From Halococcus sediminicola (lineage in GTDB: Archaea > Halobacteriota > Halobacteria > Halobacteriales > Halococcaceae): a DNA stretch of 64,000 nucleotides. A program made the translations under genes and the position numbers. Location: contig NZ_BBMP01000005.1 in NCBI RefSeq assembly GCF_000755245.1, positions 62,001-126,000 on the forward strand, written 5' to 3'. Positions 35,044-43,926 of this stretch are shown piece after piece. The first letter of the stretch is position 1. Each line of letters begins with the position of its first letter. The notes under the pieces are model-generated. The model was not told the origin of the DNA. It worked only from the letters and a program-made list of their open reading frames with translations, and searched no databases.

Positions 35044-36127
35044 CTGTAGTGTCCTCGGTTTGCTGATGTTCGAATCTCGTGCCTTCCATCGGTGACGGCG
35101 ATAACGCCACGTCTGGCACGTCGTCGAATTCCTCTCGGAACTCAGCATCATAGATGTGGCAACGAATACGTGGTCCCGACTCCACGCGCGTGAACGCCGG
35201 GTCGACCTCTGTGCACGACGATTGAGCGTAGGGGCAGCGAGTATGGAAGCGACAACCGGACGGAATATTTCGAGGACTAGGGATCTCTCCTTCTAGTGGC
35301 TCGTGCCGTGGCTTGTACGCTTCTTCTTCCTCGGACGTTACTGGAATTGCTGACAGTAGCGAGCGAGAGTACGGATGTCGTGGGTGATGGAACACCTCTG
35401 TTGTTTCACCTTTCTCTTGGATCTGCCCAAGATACATTACCGCGGTTTCATCGGCAAAATTTCTGACCAGTGAGAGATCGTGAGTAATGAACAGATACGT
35501 CAATCCAAGTTCGTCCTGCAGGTCTTCGAGCAGGCCGATAATCTTGGCCTGTACACTCACGTCGAGAGCACTCGTCGGTTCGTCAAGTAGGAGCAGTTCC
35601 GGCTCAATCGAGATAGCGCGTGCAATATTAATACGCTGTTTCTGCCCCCCAGACAGTTCGTGAGGATACTTATACAGATATTCGTCGTTGAGTTCGACTA
35701 AGTCGAGAAGTTCACTGATTCGGTCCTCACGTTCGGCGGTCGGCACACCACGTGCTTTCATCGGTACCCCCATTGACTTTCCGACAGTACGCCGAGGATT
35801 TAAGCTGGCTGTTGGGTCTTGGAACACCATCTGCATACGCGACCGAATTTGATCTAGTTGTTCGCCGGACGGATGTGTGATGTCGGTACCGTCGAAGTGT
35901 ATTGTCCCATCCGTCGGTTCGTGGAGACCAACGATCGTCTTTGCAACCGTGGATTTTCCGCTCCCAGACTCACCGATCAATGCCATTGTCTCACCCGATC
36001 GGATATCGAACGAGACACCGTCGACGGCTCTGACATAGTCGTTAGTTCGCTTTAGGATCCCTTCTTTCACTGGGAAATATTTCTTCAGGCGATCGACCTC
36101 TAGCAACGGAGCCGTCGACTCAGTCAT
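35036..36127 (-). CDS. dppF: Peptide-type ABC transporter ATPase (DppF/OppF)
   Basis: 363 aa from ATG 36127. The nucleotide-binding domain has Walker A GESGSGKST, the Q-loop MQMVFQDPTASLNPR, signature ELSGGQKQR, Walker B LLLLDEPTSALD and H-loop LFITHD. The C-terminal extension with SGCRFHTRCPYAQSSC is the Cys-rich tail of oligopeptide/dipeptide ATPases, often carrying an Fe-S cluster. It pairs with the ATPase at 36120. Overlaps of 8 bp on both sides show coupling to the transporter and the catabolic genes. The likely cargo is a hydantoin-like or peptide-like compound metabolised by HyuA/DUF917. Confidence 0.93.
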   Translation of the reverse strand: MTESTAPLLEVDRLKKYFPVKEGILKRTNDYVRAVDGVSFDIRSGETMALIGESGSGKSTVAKTIVGLHEPTDGTIHFDGTDITHPSGEQLDQIRSRMQMVFQDPTASLNPRRTVGKSMGVPMKARGVPTAEREDRISELLDLVELNDEYLYKYPHELSGGQKQRINIARAISIEPELLLLDEPTSALDVSVQAKIIGLLEDLQDELGLTYLFITHDLSLVRNFADETAVMYLGQIQEKGETTEVFHHPRHPYSRSLLSAIPVTSEEEEAYKPRHEPLEGEIPSPRNIPSGCRFHTRCPYAQSSCTEVDPAFTRVESGPRIRCHIYDAEFREEFDDVPDVALSPSPMEGTRFEHQQTEDTTDD

Positions 36128-37250
36128 CCGCTTCCTCCCGAGATGACTCGGCCGAGTCGAGTGTCCCCATCTGCTGACGCGTCTGTTCGAGTGATGGTTG
36201 TTCATACGATGCGCGTGCATTCTCGTCGTAGAGAACACACTCAACACCGGTCTGTTCGGAGAGCGCTGTCATCTCCGGACGCTGTTGTGCACATGCTTCG
36301 TGGGCGTAGGGACATCGCGGACGGAATCGGCACCCCGACGGTGGATCGAGGTACTCAGGGACCGAACCGTCAATCCCTTCTGCCATCGTTTCTCCTGTAA
36401 GGCGCGGAATAGACGCAATGAGTCCCTGTGTGTAGGGATGCTTAGGGTCGTCGAATAGCTGTTGTGTCGGTGCCGTTTCGACCGTCCGTCCACCGTACAT
36501 GATGTAGACACGGTCACTCACTTGCCGTGCGACGCCCAGATTATGGGTGATCATCAGGACACTCAGATCATGCTCCTCGATGAGATCCTCCAGCAATGTG
36601 AGTATCTGATCGTGGATTGTCACGTCCAATGCAGTCCCAATCTCGTCAGCAATGAGCAAATCTGGCTCGTTCAACAGTGCTTGCGCGATGAGAACACGCT
36701 GGCACATTCCTCCGGAGAGTTGAGTCGGGTACGAGTTCATTGCATCCTCGGGGGCGGGCATCTTCACTTGTTCCAACATTTCGATAGCCCGTTCACGTGC
36801 CTCGGTTCGTTTACCGCCGAGATGTTTCCGGCGGAAATATTCGACGACCCCGACATTACCACGTCCACCGAACTGCACGGTGTCGGTCAACTGTTCTCCG
36901 ATCGTAAATGTAGGGTTCAGGCTAGACATGGGGTCTTGAAAAATCAGGCTCATCCGTTGCCCCTTGATGCGGTCGAACGCCTTTGAGGAGAGTTCACGGA
37001 GGTGTTCTCCGTCGAACACGATGCTGCCGTCGATACGGGCAGGTGGCTCGTTCAATAATTGAAGGATTGCTTTCATCGTCACCGATTTCCCACAACCAGT
37101 CTCGCCAGCAACGGTGACGACCTCGCCTTTCCCAACCGAGAGATTCACTCCATCGACAACATCTGCGAAGCCGTCGAACGATTCGAAACCGACGCGAAGA
37201 TCCTTCACAGAAAGCAACGGATCCTCTGCGATTGGTTCGTCTAGTGTCAT
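36120..37250 (-). CDS. dppD: Peptide-type ABC transporter ATPase (DppD/OppD)
   Basis: 376 aa. Walker A GETGCGKSVTMK, Q-loop MSLIFQDPMSSLNPT, signature QLSGGMCQR, Walker B LLIADEIGTALD and H-loop LMITHNLGV are visible. In Walker B the usual DEP is DEI, a tolerated variant in DppD proteins, and the catalytic Glu is kept. The C-terminal SGCRFRPRCPYAHEACAQQ is the family's Cys-rich tail. It forms the heterodimer with DppF and overlaps the permease gene by 4 bp. Confidence 0.93.
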   Translation of the reverse strand: MTLDEPIAEDPLLSVKDLRVGFESFDGFADVVDGVNLSVGKGEVVTVAGETGCGKSVTMKAILQLLNEPPARIDGSIVFDGEHLRELSSKAFDRIKGQRMSLIFQDPMSSLNPTFTIGEQLTDTVQFGGRGNVGVVEYFRRKHLGGKRTEARERAIEMLEQVKMPAPEDAMNSYPTQLSGGMCQRVLIAQALLNEPDLLIADEIGTALDVTIHDQILTLLEDLIEEHDLSVLMITHNLGVARQVSDRVYIMYGGRTVETAPTQQLFDDPKHPYTQGLIASIPRLTGETMAEGIDGSVPEYLDPPSGCRFRPRCPYAHEACAQQRPEMTALSEQTGVECVLYDENARASYEQPSLEQTRQQMGTLDSAESSREEADD

Positions 37251-38146
37251 CGGTCAACCTCCACGTCAAATACGTCACGCAGGCCATCGCCCAGCATATT
37301 GAATCCCATCACTAATACGAAGATGGCAGCTCCTGGGAAAATCGGGTACCACCACGAATTCGGAAGATAGTCTGTTCCCTGACTCACCATTGTCCCTAGG
37401 CCAGGCTGTGGCGGCTGGACGCCAACCCCAATGAACGAGAGCCCCGCACCGATGAGGATGACAAACCCAGCGTCTAATGTTACCTTGACCAGAATTGGTG
37501 AGAGACAGTTCGGGAGTATCTCTCGGAACATGATGTGTGGACCACTTGCACCCGCCAGTTCAGCCGCTTGGACGTACTCTTCGTTACGCTCGCTTGCGAC
37601 GATGCTCTGGACAAGCCGGGTGTGCCATGTCCACCAGAGTGCCGCAACTGCTAACATTGCGTTCCACAGTGTCGGCTGAAGTGCTGACGTAATCGCCAGC
37701 GCCATCACCAGCGGTGGAAGTGCGAGCGCAGTATCCGTCATTCGCATGATGACCGTCTCGACCCAACCTCCATAGTAGCCAGCGACGAGTCCCAAAAACA
37801 CACCGAAAGGGACTCCGAAGCCGAGAACGACTACAGCCATGGTCAACGATAGGCGGTAGCCAAAGAGGACTCGAGAAAGGACGTCGCGACCGACGTTATC
37901 AGTCCCGAAAGGATGGTCGAGACTCGGAGAGGTCAGTGCATCCTGGAAATTGGTGTACGATCCAGCATGTTGCGGGTACGGTGCAATAACTGGTGCCAGT
38001 ACTGCAGCGATGACGACTGCGATGATGATTCCCAAACCGATGACGCTCATCGGTCTACTAGTGAATCGCTGCCAGCCACGTTTCCAGAGTTCCCAACGCT
38101 GCTCGGAGACGACGGTGTCTAAGAAACGGTTGTCAGCTGTACTCAT
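37247..38146 (-). CDS. dppC: ABC transporter permease (DppC/OppC)
   Basis: 299 aa from ATG 38146, just after the stop of dppB (38148-38150); a six-codon-longer start overlaps dppB. A cytoplasmic N-terminus (RWELWKRGWQRFTSRPMSVI) is followed by about six membrane segments. The EAA coupling loop EYVQAAELAGASGPHIMFRE and the P-loop-like DHPFGTDNVGRDVLSRVLFG are typical of DppC. It forms the channel with DppB. Confidence 0.92.
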   Translation of the reverse strand: MSTADNRFLDTVVSEQRWELWKRGWQRFTSRPMSVIGLGIIIAVVIAAVLAPVIAPYPQHAGSYTNFQDALTSPSLDHPFGTDNVGRDVLSRVLFGYRLSLTMAVVVLGFGVPFGVFLGLVAGYYGGWVETVIMRMTDTALALPPLVMALAITSALQPTLWNAMLAVAALWWTWHTRLVQSIVASERNEEYVQAAELAGASGPHIMFREILPNCLSPILVKVTLDAGFVILIGAGLSFIGVGVQPPQPGLGTMVSQGTDYLPNSWWYPIFPGAAIFVLVMGFNMLGDGLRDVFDVEVDR

Positions 38147-38147
38147 C

Positions 38148-39179
38148 TCAGGTTGCCTCCTCAATTCGGAGTCTGATCCGTGGATCGACTCGGCCTAGCA
38201 ACACGTCGATCAAGAGGTTCATACCGACGAACGCCACGCCAATAGTCATTGTCACCCCAACGACAGCGTTGAAATCGTTGTTCATGACAGCTGTGACGCC
38301 GTACCGAGCGAGGCCGGGCCACGAGAACACGAGCTCGATTAGGAATGCGTTTCCCAGCAGTGACGCATACAGTAGCCCGAGGACGGTCAATGTGGGGATA
38401 AACGCGTTCTTGAGCGTATACTTGTAGGTGACTAACCAGTCGGGGAGCCCATATCCTCGTTCGGCTTCGACGTAGTCTTGGTCCTGAACATCGATCATCG
38501 ACGACCGCGTCAATCGCATGATCTGGCCGACACCTGCCATTGAGAGCGCCAGTGCTGGAAGGAAGAGATGGTGCCATGCGTTGATGTGTGCCAGTAGGTT
38601 TCCCGAGAGCAGTGTATCTATCAATAAAAACCCAGTCGTCGAGGTGACCTCTGAAGCATATTCGTTGGATATCCGTCCTGTAATTGGAAACCACTGAAAG
38701 AGGTACCCAAAGACAACTTGGAATAGAATACCGATGAAAAATCCGGGGATACTGACGCTGAAGAACGCGAGAAATCGCGATCCATGGTCGACCACCCCAT
38801 CTTTGTTCTGTGCAGCGACCACACCGAGTGGGATTCCGATCACGATCGTGAACAGAATTGAGACGGTAATCAGTTCCAGCGTCGCGGGGAGGTACTGAAC
38901 GATATCCGTCGTCACTGCCCGTTTCGTCTCCAGACTCTGGCCCAAGTTGCCGGTCAGCAATCCACTCATGTACTGCACGTACTGCTCCCAAATCGGTTGG
39001 TTGAGGCCCATTTCCCGAGACAGCTCTGCAACCTGCTTTTCTGACGCTAGTGCTCCCAACGCCATTCGTGCAGGGTTCCCTGGTAATATTCGAGATATCA
39101 CGAAAATGATGATAGAAAGCCCGAGAAGGCTGACTACACCGCCAGCGAGCCGGCGGACGAGATACTGCCAGTACTTCAT
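38148..39179 (-). CDS. dppB: ABC transporter permease (DppB/OppB)
   Basis: 343 aa. The N-terminal membrane helix (RRLAGGVVSLLGLSIIIFVI) and the motif LPGNPARMALGA are typical of DppB. It has about six helices and the EAA loop DYVEAERGYGLPDWLVTYKY. A 366-aa frame on the same strand (38161-39261) is an out-of-frame shadow without membrane pattern. It overlaps the solute-binding-protein gene by 4 bp. Confidence 0.92.
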   Translation of the reverse strand: MKYWQYLVRRLAGGVVSLLGLSIIIFVISRILPGNPARMALGALASEKQVAELSREMGLNQPIWEQYVQYMSGLLTGNLGQSLETKRAVTTDIVQYLPATLELITVSILFTIVIGIPLGVVAAQNKDGVVDHGSRFLAFFSVSIPGFFIGILFQVVFGYLFQWFPITGRISNEYASEVTSTTGFLLIDTLLSGNLLAHINAWHHLFLPALALSMAGVGQIMRLTRSSMIDVQDQDYVEAERGYGLPDWLVTYKYTLKNAFIPTLTVLGLLYASLLGNAFLIELVFSWPGLARYGVTAVMNNDFNAVVGVTMTIGVAFVGMNLLIDVLLGRVDPRIRLRIEEAT

Positions 39180-40924
39180 TGATGATGGTAGTTATGGAAC
39201 CAGTAGTCGTAGCTCTGTGACGGCCTGTAGGTATACCCCTGAACGCTTTTGGCAAACCCATGTTTTTTGGCCTGAACGAAACCGAATATATCCGGGGCTA
39301 ACTCGACTAGTTTGTTCTGTAGTTTCCCGTAGATTTCAGCTCGTGCGTCTGCATCGACGGTCTGTCGAGCCTCTTCGATCATGGAATCCACCTTGTCATT
39401 TTCGAGGTGAGACATACTGATCCACGAGGACGCTGCCTCCGAGTGATACTGGTTGTAGAACACGGTATCCGGAGACGGGTACACCGGTCCGTAGAATACC
39501 TGATTCACGTGAGGTGTCTTTTTGACGCTCGTCGCTAACTCTGTTATCGTTCCCCACGTTTGTGGATTCAGTTCGACATCAATCCCAATCTCATTCATAT
39601 TTTCTTGGAAAAGTAGCCCCACTTTTTCTTCCATATTATTACTCTGAATATAGGCCTGGGAAATTTTGAGATCTCCCTCCTGATACCCAGCATCGGATAA
39701 AATCTGCCTCGCCCGTTTTGGGTCATAGGTCGGTTGCTTAATGTTGCTTTTGTGGGCATTAAACGAGGGAGCAAGCGGTCCGATTGCTTGCTTCGACCCA
39801 GGGGAAATCTCCGATCGGACGGTCTCGTAATTGAACCCATGCGAAATCGCTTTACGAACAGCGGGATCGTCAGTTGGCGATTTCTGCGTGTTCATTTTCA
39901 TATAAAATAGAGTTACCGTCGGGATCGTTTCTACTCTGACACCTTCCATCTTTTCCAAAGCCTGGAACGTCTCAGTGCTCTGGTACTGGCTTGTCATATC
40001 CAGCTCACCATTTTTCATTAGTGAACGAACAGTCGAATCTTCGGTGATAATATTGACCTCGACACCCTCGTAGGCGTTTTTGTCCCACCCATCCCAGTAA
40101 TCATCGTATTTTGCAAACGAGATTGAGGATTGACGTTCGAACGAATCGAGAGTGTACGGTCCGGATCCGGCGTCATTATTATTGAGATAGCTTTGACCGT
40201 AATCTCCTCGATCTTGGTAATCTCCATCTTTTTTGTTGTCGAGGATTGTCTTTTTGTCGACAATAAACAACAAAACGAGCGTTGCGAGAAACGGCGAATG
40301 AACCTGATCAAGCGTAAACTCGACAGTCCGTTCATCGGAGACAGTGACGCTTTCCTTACTGAGTATGTTACTCAATAGGGATGCGAAGCCCTTATTGATA
40401 TCCATGAAACGATCAAGGGTGAACTTCACGTCTTCTGCAGTTACCGACTCACCACTATGAAACGTTGCGCCTTTTCTGATCGTGAATGTGTAGGTCAGAT
40501 TGTCGTCAGAAACGGTCCATTCTGATGCGAGGTGTGGCTCAAGTTCCCCATCAGAATTTGGGAATACAAGGGGATCGTACATGTTCAACAGCGCCAATGT
40601 TTGAGTGTAATCGGTCCCTTTGGCTGGGTCGATAGTTCCGAACCGCTGTACGGAATTCATCCGAAGCGTCTTCGCGTCGTTCGACCCTGATACAGAACTA
40701 CTATTACCACTGCTATCGCTGCCGTTGCTATTATTGCTCCCTCCACCCGATGAGGACGACCCTTCTCCTGGACTACTTGCGCAACCAGCCAACCCGGCGG
40801 CTCCGGCGGTCCCCAACCCTGTGAGAAATTTGCGTCTCGTCTGGTCGTTCTGGACGAGCGCCGAGATCGGGCAGACGCGTTGGTTGAATCTCGACTGTTT
40901 CTGTTCTGTGTGCTCGTTAGCCAT
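39176..40924 (-). CDS. Extracellular solute-binding lipoprotein, family 5 (DppA/OppA)
   Basis: 582 aa from ATG 40924. Near residue 30, QTRRKFLTGLGTAGAAGLAG then C gives a twin-arginine signal with a lipobox (LAGC). A Ser/Gly/Asn linker follows, so it is a Tat-exported, lipid-anchored binding protein. The family 5 fold shows LRMNSVQRFGTIDPAKG, YTFTIRKGATFHSGESVTAE (with DVKFTLDRF) and the C-terminal IYGKLQNKLVELAPDIFGF. It is first in the long operon, which continues through permeases and ATPases into DUF917 and HyuA, so uptake and breakdown are co-transcribed. Regions around 39.6-40.3 kb are noticeably AT-rich. Confidence 0.92.
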   Translation of the reverse strand: MANEHTEQKQSRFNQRVCPISALVQNDQTRRKFLTGLGTAGAAGLAGCASSPGEGSSSSGGGSNNSNGSDSSGNSSSVSGSNDAKTLRMNSVQRFGTIDPAKGTDYTQTLALLNMYDPLVFPNSDGELEPHLASEWTVSDDNLTYTFTIRKGATFHSGESVTAEDVKFTLDRFMDINKGFASLLSNILSKESVTVSDERTVEFTLDQVHSPFLATLVLLFIVDKKTILDNKKDGDYQDRGDYGQSYLNNNDAGSGPYTLDSFERQSSISFAKYDDYWDGWDKNAYEGVEVNIITEDSTVRSLMKNGELDMTSQYQSTETFQALEKMEGVRVETIPTVTLFYMKMNTQKSPTDDPAVRKAISHGFNYETVRSEISPGSKQAIGPLAPSFNAHKSNIKQPTYDPKRARQILSDAGYQEGDLKISQAYIQSNNMEEKVGLLFQENMNEIGIDVELNPQTWGTITELATSVKKTPHVNQVFYGPVYPSPDTVFYNQYHSEAASSWISMSHLENDKVDSMIEEARQTVDADARAEIYGKLQNKLVELAPDIFGFVQAKKHGFAKSVQGYTYRPSQSYDYWFHNYHHQ

Positions 40925-41425
40925 GTTCTGTATTACCACACTACCGTATAGACACAAAAATGTTTCTATTCGGATAGAGACAGAGATTCCGATTCCATTT
41001 TAACGGTCACATTAGTCATTTTGTGTAGAGTAGCACCAACTGCTGCATTGAAGAGGGGGAGGGGACTGGAGGATAATCAAAGTATAGAGCAGTCGTATTC
41101 GGATAAGAATATAAATTACAAGTCAACGGCTACCTGTGACGGTAGCAATAGAAAAGTAATATTGACAACCTTTCCTCAGAGGTGATTTGTTTCTCCTAAC
41201 TTTGCCATTACCATGCGTCCGCGATCAATCGCAATCACCGTCAGTGGGCAGCGTCGGTATCGAAGTGACTGTAAAGTCGGTGAAGGTACAGTAGCAAGAG
41301 TGGCCGACGGTACAGGTATCGGCATCTTTACTAGGGGAGACGAGAACGCAGAGATTGATGTGGAGAACAAGTACGATGTCGTCTCTTGGTTGAACCACGC
41401 CAACGAGTAGTTTCATACTCGTCGG
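40925..41425. other. 501-bp divergent intergenic region
   Basis: This separates the solute-binding-protein operon (minus) from the HpcH/HpaI aldolase (plus) and must hold both promoters. The part near the operon is AT-rich. A 65-codon frame at 41213-41410 (plus), with GEGTVARVADGTGIGIFTRG, is open but has no recognisable family, and I do not call it. Confidence 0.45.
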
Positions 41426-42211
41426 ATGGGTGACTACGACATGGATCGTGAGTTCACAGCGGCACTCCGTGCTGGCGAATCAGTAGCGGGCAGTTGGATA
41501 TCAATCGGACATCCGCAAGTGGCTGAGATTACGTCGCTGCTCGGGTTCGACTTCGCCGTCGTCGATACCGAACATGCACCGACCAGTCTCGAAACCGTCG
41601 AAAATCTGGTACGGGCGGTCGAATCTGGTGGATCAGCAGCCATCGTCCGCGTTCCGTGGAACGACCCCGTCCGAATCAAGCGCACCCTTGAGGTGGGGTC
41701 TGCAGGACTTCTCATACCGATGGTAGAGACTGAAGACGAGGCGCGGGCAGCCGTCGAAGCGATGCGCTATCCACCAGACGGCATCCGAGGAATGGCGAGC
41801 TCGCGCGCATCAGAGTACGGGATTCGCTTCGAGGAGTACGTCGAAACGGCTAACGAGTCGCTGCTCACCATCCTTCAGATCGAAACAGAACGCGGCGTCA
41901 CGAACGCCGCCGACATTGCCACCGTCGAAGGCGTTGACGCGCTGTTGATCGGTCCCGCAGACCTTTCGGCATCGCTCGGCTCACTCGGCGACTGGGAGGA
42001 TGCGACAGTAACCGACGCCATCGACACCGTTCTCGACGAGAGCGATGTCCCCGTGGGAACGCTTGCGGTCACGAACGATGATATCGAGCGGTGGGTTGGG
42101 CAGGGATTCGACTTCGTCATCGTTGGCGTCGATACGAACTATCTCGCTCGAAGTGCGCGAGACGCAAAGGAAATATACGAGAATGCCATCGACCATCGGG
42201 ATCGAGAATAG
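41426..42211 (+). CDS. HpcH/HpaI-family class II aldolase
   Basis: 261 aa; an internal ATG at 41441 (MDREFTAAL) is an equally good start. Family motifs are FDFAVVDTEHAPTS (catalytic His), AIVRVPWNDPVRIKRTLEVG (Arg and turn), PPDGIRGMASSRASEYG, LQIETERGV (metal Glu) and DALLIGPADLSASLG (metal Asp). Members cleave 2-keto-3-deoxy or 4-hydroxy-2-oxo acids to pyruvate and an aldehyde, using a divalent metal. Located next to the HyuA/DUF917 operon, it may act on a downstream product, but no direct tie is shown. It is followed by mobile-element scrap. Confidence 0.9.
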   Translation: MGDYDMDREFTAALRAGESVAGSWISIGHPQVAEITSLLGFDFAVVDTEHAPTSLETVENLVRAVESGGSAAIVRVPWNDPVRIKRTLEVGSAGLLIPMVETEDEARAAVEAMRYPPDGIRGMASSRASEYGIRFEEYVETANESLLTILQIETERGVTNAADIATVEGVDALLIGPADLSASLGSLGDWEDATVTDAIDTVLDESDVPVGTLAVTNDDIERWVGQGFDFVIVGVDTNYLARSARDAKEIYENAIDHRDRE

Positions 42212-42324
42212 CTCAGTCTCGAAAGAGAGCAAGTACTACAGCGTTGCTGGATGGACGCTGGTGATTCAAGTTATGCTAGACCCTAACGTCGAGCAGCGAG
42301 TAAAATTCACCCGCAGTTGTCAGT

Positions 42325-42352
42325 GCCTGATTCGTCATCAGGCTAAGCCTGA
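42325..42352. repeat. Two competing hairpins in mobile-element debris
   Basis: GCCTGAT-tcgtc-ATCAGGC (42325-42343) and TCAGGC-taa-GCCTGA (42338-42352) share the central arm, so the strand can fold in two ways. Nested palindromes of this type occur at ends of IS200/IS605 elements, and integrase and IS110 fragments follow directly. It could also be a terminator for the aldolase gene. Confidence 0.45.
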
Positions 42353-42379
42353 CGGGTTCACACCGGATTTAAGTACTCG

Positions 42380-42575
42380 AAACGGGACAGATTCGACGAG
42401 TTGGATTCGGGCCACCTTCGCGAGTATGCCCGTCATCTCACTCACCAGGGCTGGACCGCGGGCACGGTGCGCACCTACTACACGTACATCTCAGCGTTCT
42501 GTGGCTGGGCCGTTCGTGAAGGACATCTCGCCGAAAATGTTGCCCAGCGGCACAATGCCACCGAGCTCATTATCG
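42380..42575 (+). pseudogene. Tyrosine integrase fragment (core-binding domain)
   Basis: The fragment reads DELDSGHLREYARHLTHQGW, then TVRTYYTYISAFCGWAVREG, in clear register with the integrase at 28263 (roughly its residues 65-120), with few differences. No start codon, no catalytic domain and no downstream continuation exist. It is a decayed partial copy. It ends abruptly against an IS110-type fragment on the opposite strand. Confidence 0.8.
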
Positions 42576-42664
42576 ACGCGAACCTCTCGCTGAGTCCCAC
42601 CGTCTTGATCAACGACTGCAACTTGCGATTCGCGTTTGTGGAGATCGATTCCGAGGTAGTTCAT
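42566..42664 (-). pseudogene. IS110-family transposase N-terminal fragment
   Basis: About 33 codons reading MNYLGIDLHKRESQVAVVDQ plus DGG and a charged strand. The YLGID(L/V)HK start with its Asp is the first motif of the DEDD transposases of IS110. The rest of the gene is absent; the frame runs straight into reversed integrase sequence. Confidence 0.65.
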
Positions 42665-42790
42665 GCGTGGCCTCTGGAGTGTCTGCGTGAAGCGGAACGT
42701 CGTCCCTACGGGCTTGCAGACCAGGTGACCGACGTCAGCCGATCTGCGCCCAATTCTCCGGTCTCTTCGCATGTGAGATCAGCCAATGCC

Positions 42791-42807
42791 CCGCGCTTCA
42801 AGCGCGG
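42791..42807. repeat. GC-rich palindrome CCGCGCTTCAAGCGCGG
   Basis: An 8-bp perfect stem with a single-base centre. Such a GC-rich hairpin after coding scrap resembles the right end of IS200/IS605 (TnpB) elements in haloarchaea, or a terminator. No tnpB frame remains next to it. Confidence 0.45.
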
Positions 42808-42927
42808 TCTAGTTGTCGACCTTTGCACTCCCTCTCGTACTTCACACTTGAGGGACTTGAGCAGGATTCTCATAGAGTCAGTGCTGTTCAGCGAAAACTA
42901 TTACTCCGTTGATTGGTGCTATTTTAT

Positions 42928-43782
42928 ATGCCAATTGTCAAGGAGTACAAGGACAACCCCGGTTACTATATTCACGCCCGACCACCTGACACCGGAAACA
43001 TCAACTACAAAATCAAGTCCGAGGCTTATTCGATAATCGAAAGCTGTGGTCTCCGTCATGAAGACGAGATCACCTGGGATATGATCCGTTCCATGAAATC
43101 ACTCGGTTTCATCTATACAGACAGTTCAGGCGTTCTTGACGTAGGTGAATTCGAACCTGATCCTGATCAACTCAAAGAAACCACTCTTTCTAGACAGAAG
43201 GCTAGAGAACTTCTCGCTACGATACAGAAGCATCGTGATCTCACTCAAGAAGAACTGGAAACAATTTGCTCAATTCTCGGTATTGAAGTTCCAGAATCGG
43301 ATCTTGAGGCTTTGGAAAGTAGGCTCAATACCGTGATTACATCCCTCGTGAAGACAGAGGAATTTCCCATCTCCTCTTTTATTATGGCTGTTGATCGCGA
43401 TTTTCTATCAGTACGTATGAGGTCTTCCGACAGACTGGATAGAAGCAAAGAAATAACTATACACATAGAGATAGTCCAAGATTATATTGCGCCTTCCACC
43501 CCAGATGGAGAATATGTCAATGATAGCGTTCCTCCTGATACTGCCTATATTATACCTACTTATGGGGGAGTCAGCCACAACATATCTGTTACTCCCAGAG
43601 AGGGTATCACTGATTGGATTGTAGCGTTTGGTCATGACATTTCTTGGTCGATAAGGTCAGAAGCCCTACGTCAGGTAGGTCAGCTAATCCCTCTTATTGT
43701 CGAAGAATTAGAGAATGCAGGGATGGAACCTGGTCGTCCTGAAGATCTCCCTGATCCAATGTTAAAAAGCAGTAGTGACTAA
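42928..43782 (+). CDS. Unknown protein (284 aa), AT-rich
   Basis: ATG 42928 chosen (MPIVKEYKDNPGYYIHARPP); an upstream start at 42913 adds five residues. I do not recognise a family. It reads as an N-terminal αβ part, an Asp/Glu/Leu-rich helical middle (residues ~95-150, with LTQEELETICSILGIEVPES) and a C-terminal β-rich part. Base composition is much more AT-rich than the rest of the window and codons end often in A/T, pointing to acquisition from a different donor. It is bounded by mobile-element scrap on the left. Confidence 0.7.
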   Translation: MPIVKEYKDNPGYYIHARPPDTGNINYKIKSEAYSIIESCGLRHEDEITWDMIRSMKSLGFIYTDSSGVLDVGEFEPDPDQLKETTLSRQKARELLATIQKHRDLTQEELETICSILGIEVPESDLEALESRLNTVITSLVKTEEFPISSFIMAVDRDFLSVRMRSSDRLDRSKEITIHIEIVQDYIAPSTPDGEYVNDSVPPDTAYIIPTYGGVSHNISVTPREGITDWIVAFGHDISWSIRSEALRQVGQLIPLIVEELENAGMEPGRPEDLPDPMLKSSSD

Positions 43783-43926
43783 AGCATATTCTTGGTTCGG
43801 TTTCATAGTTGCTCTAAGATTGTAAAAGTGGGTGGAAGTAGCAGTTTAAGTATGTCTTTTAAGCTATCCCACTGGCTGGAATATTAGTCGGTAGAACTAT
43901 TCATTTGCGCATTATGACTACGTACT

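Noticed and set aside
38161-39261. A 366-codon minus-strand frame over the DppB permease
   Set aside because: Out of frame with a well-supported permease; Arg- and Gly-rich, no membrane segments.
41213-41410. 65-codon frame between the binding-protein operon and the aldolase
   Set aside because: No family, no clear start signal and overlapping alternative frames on the other strand.
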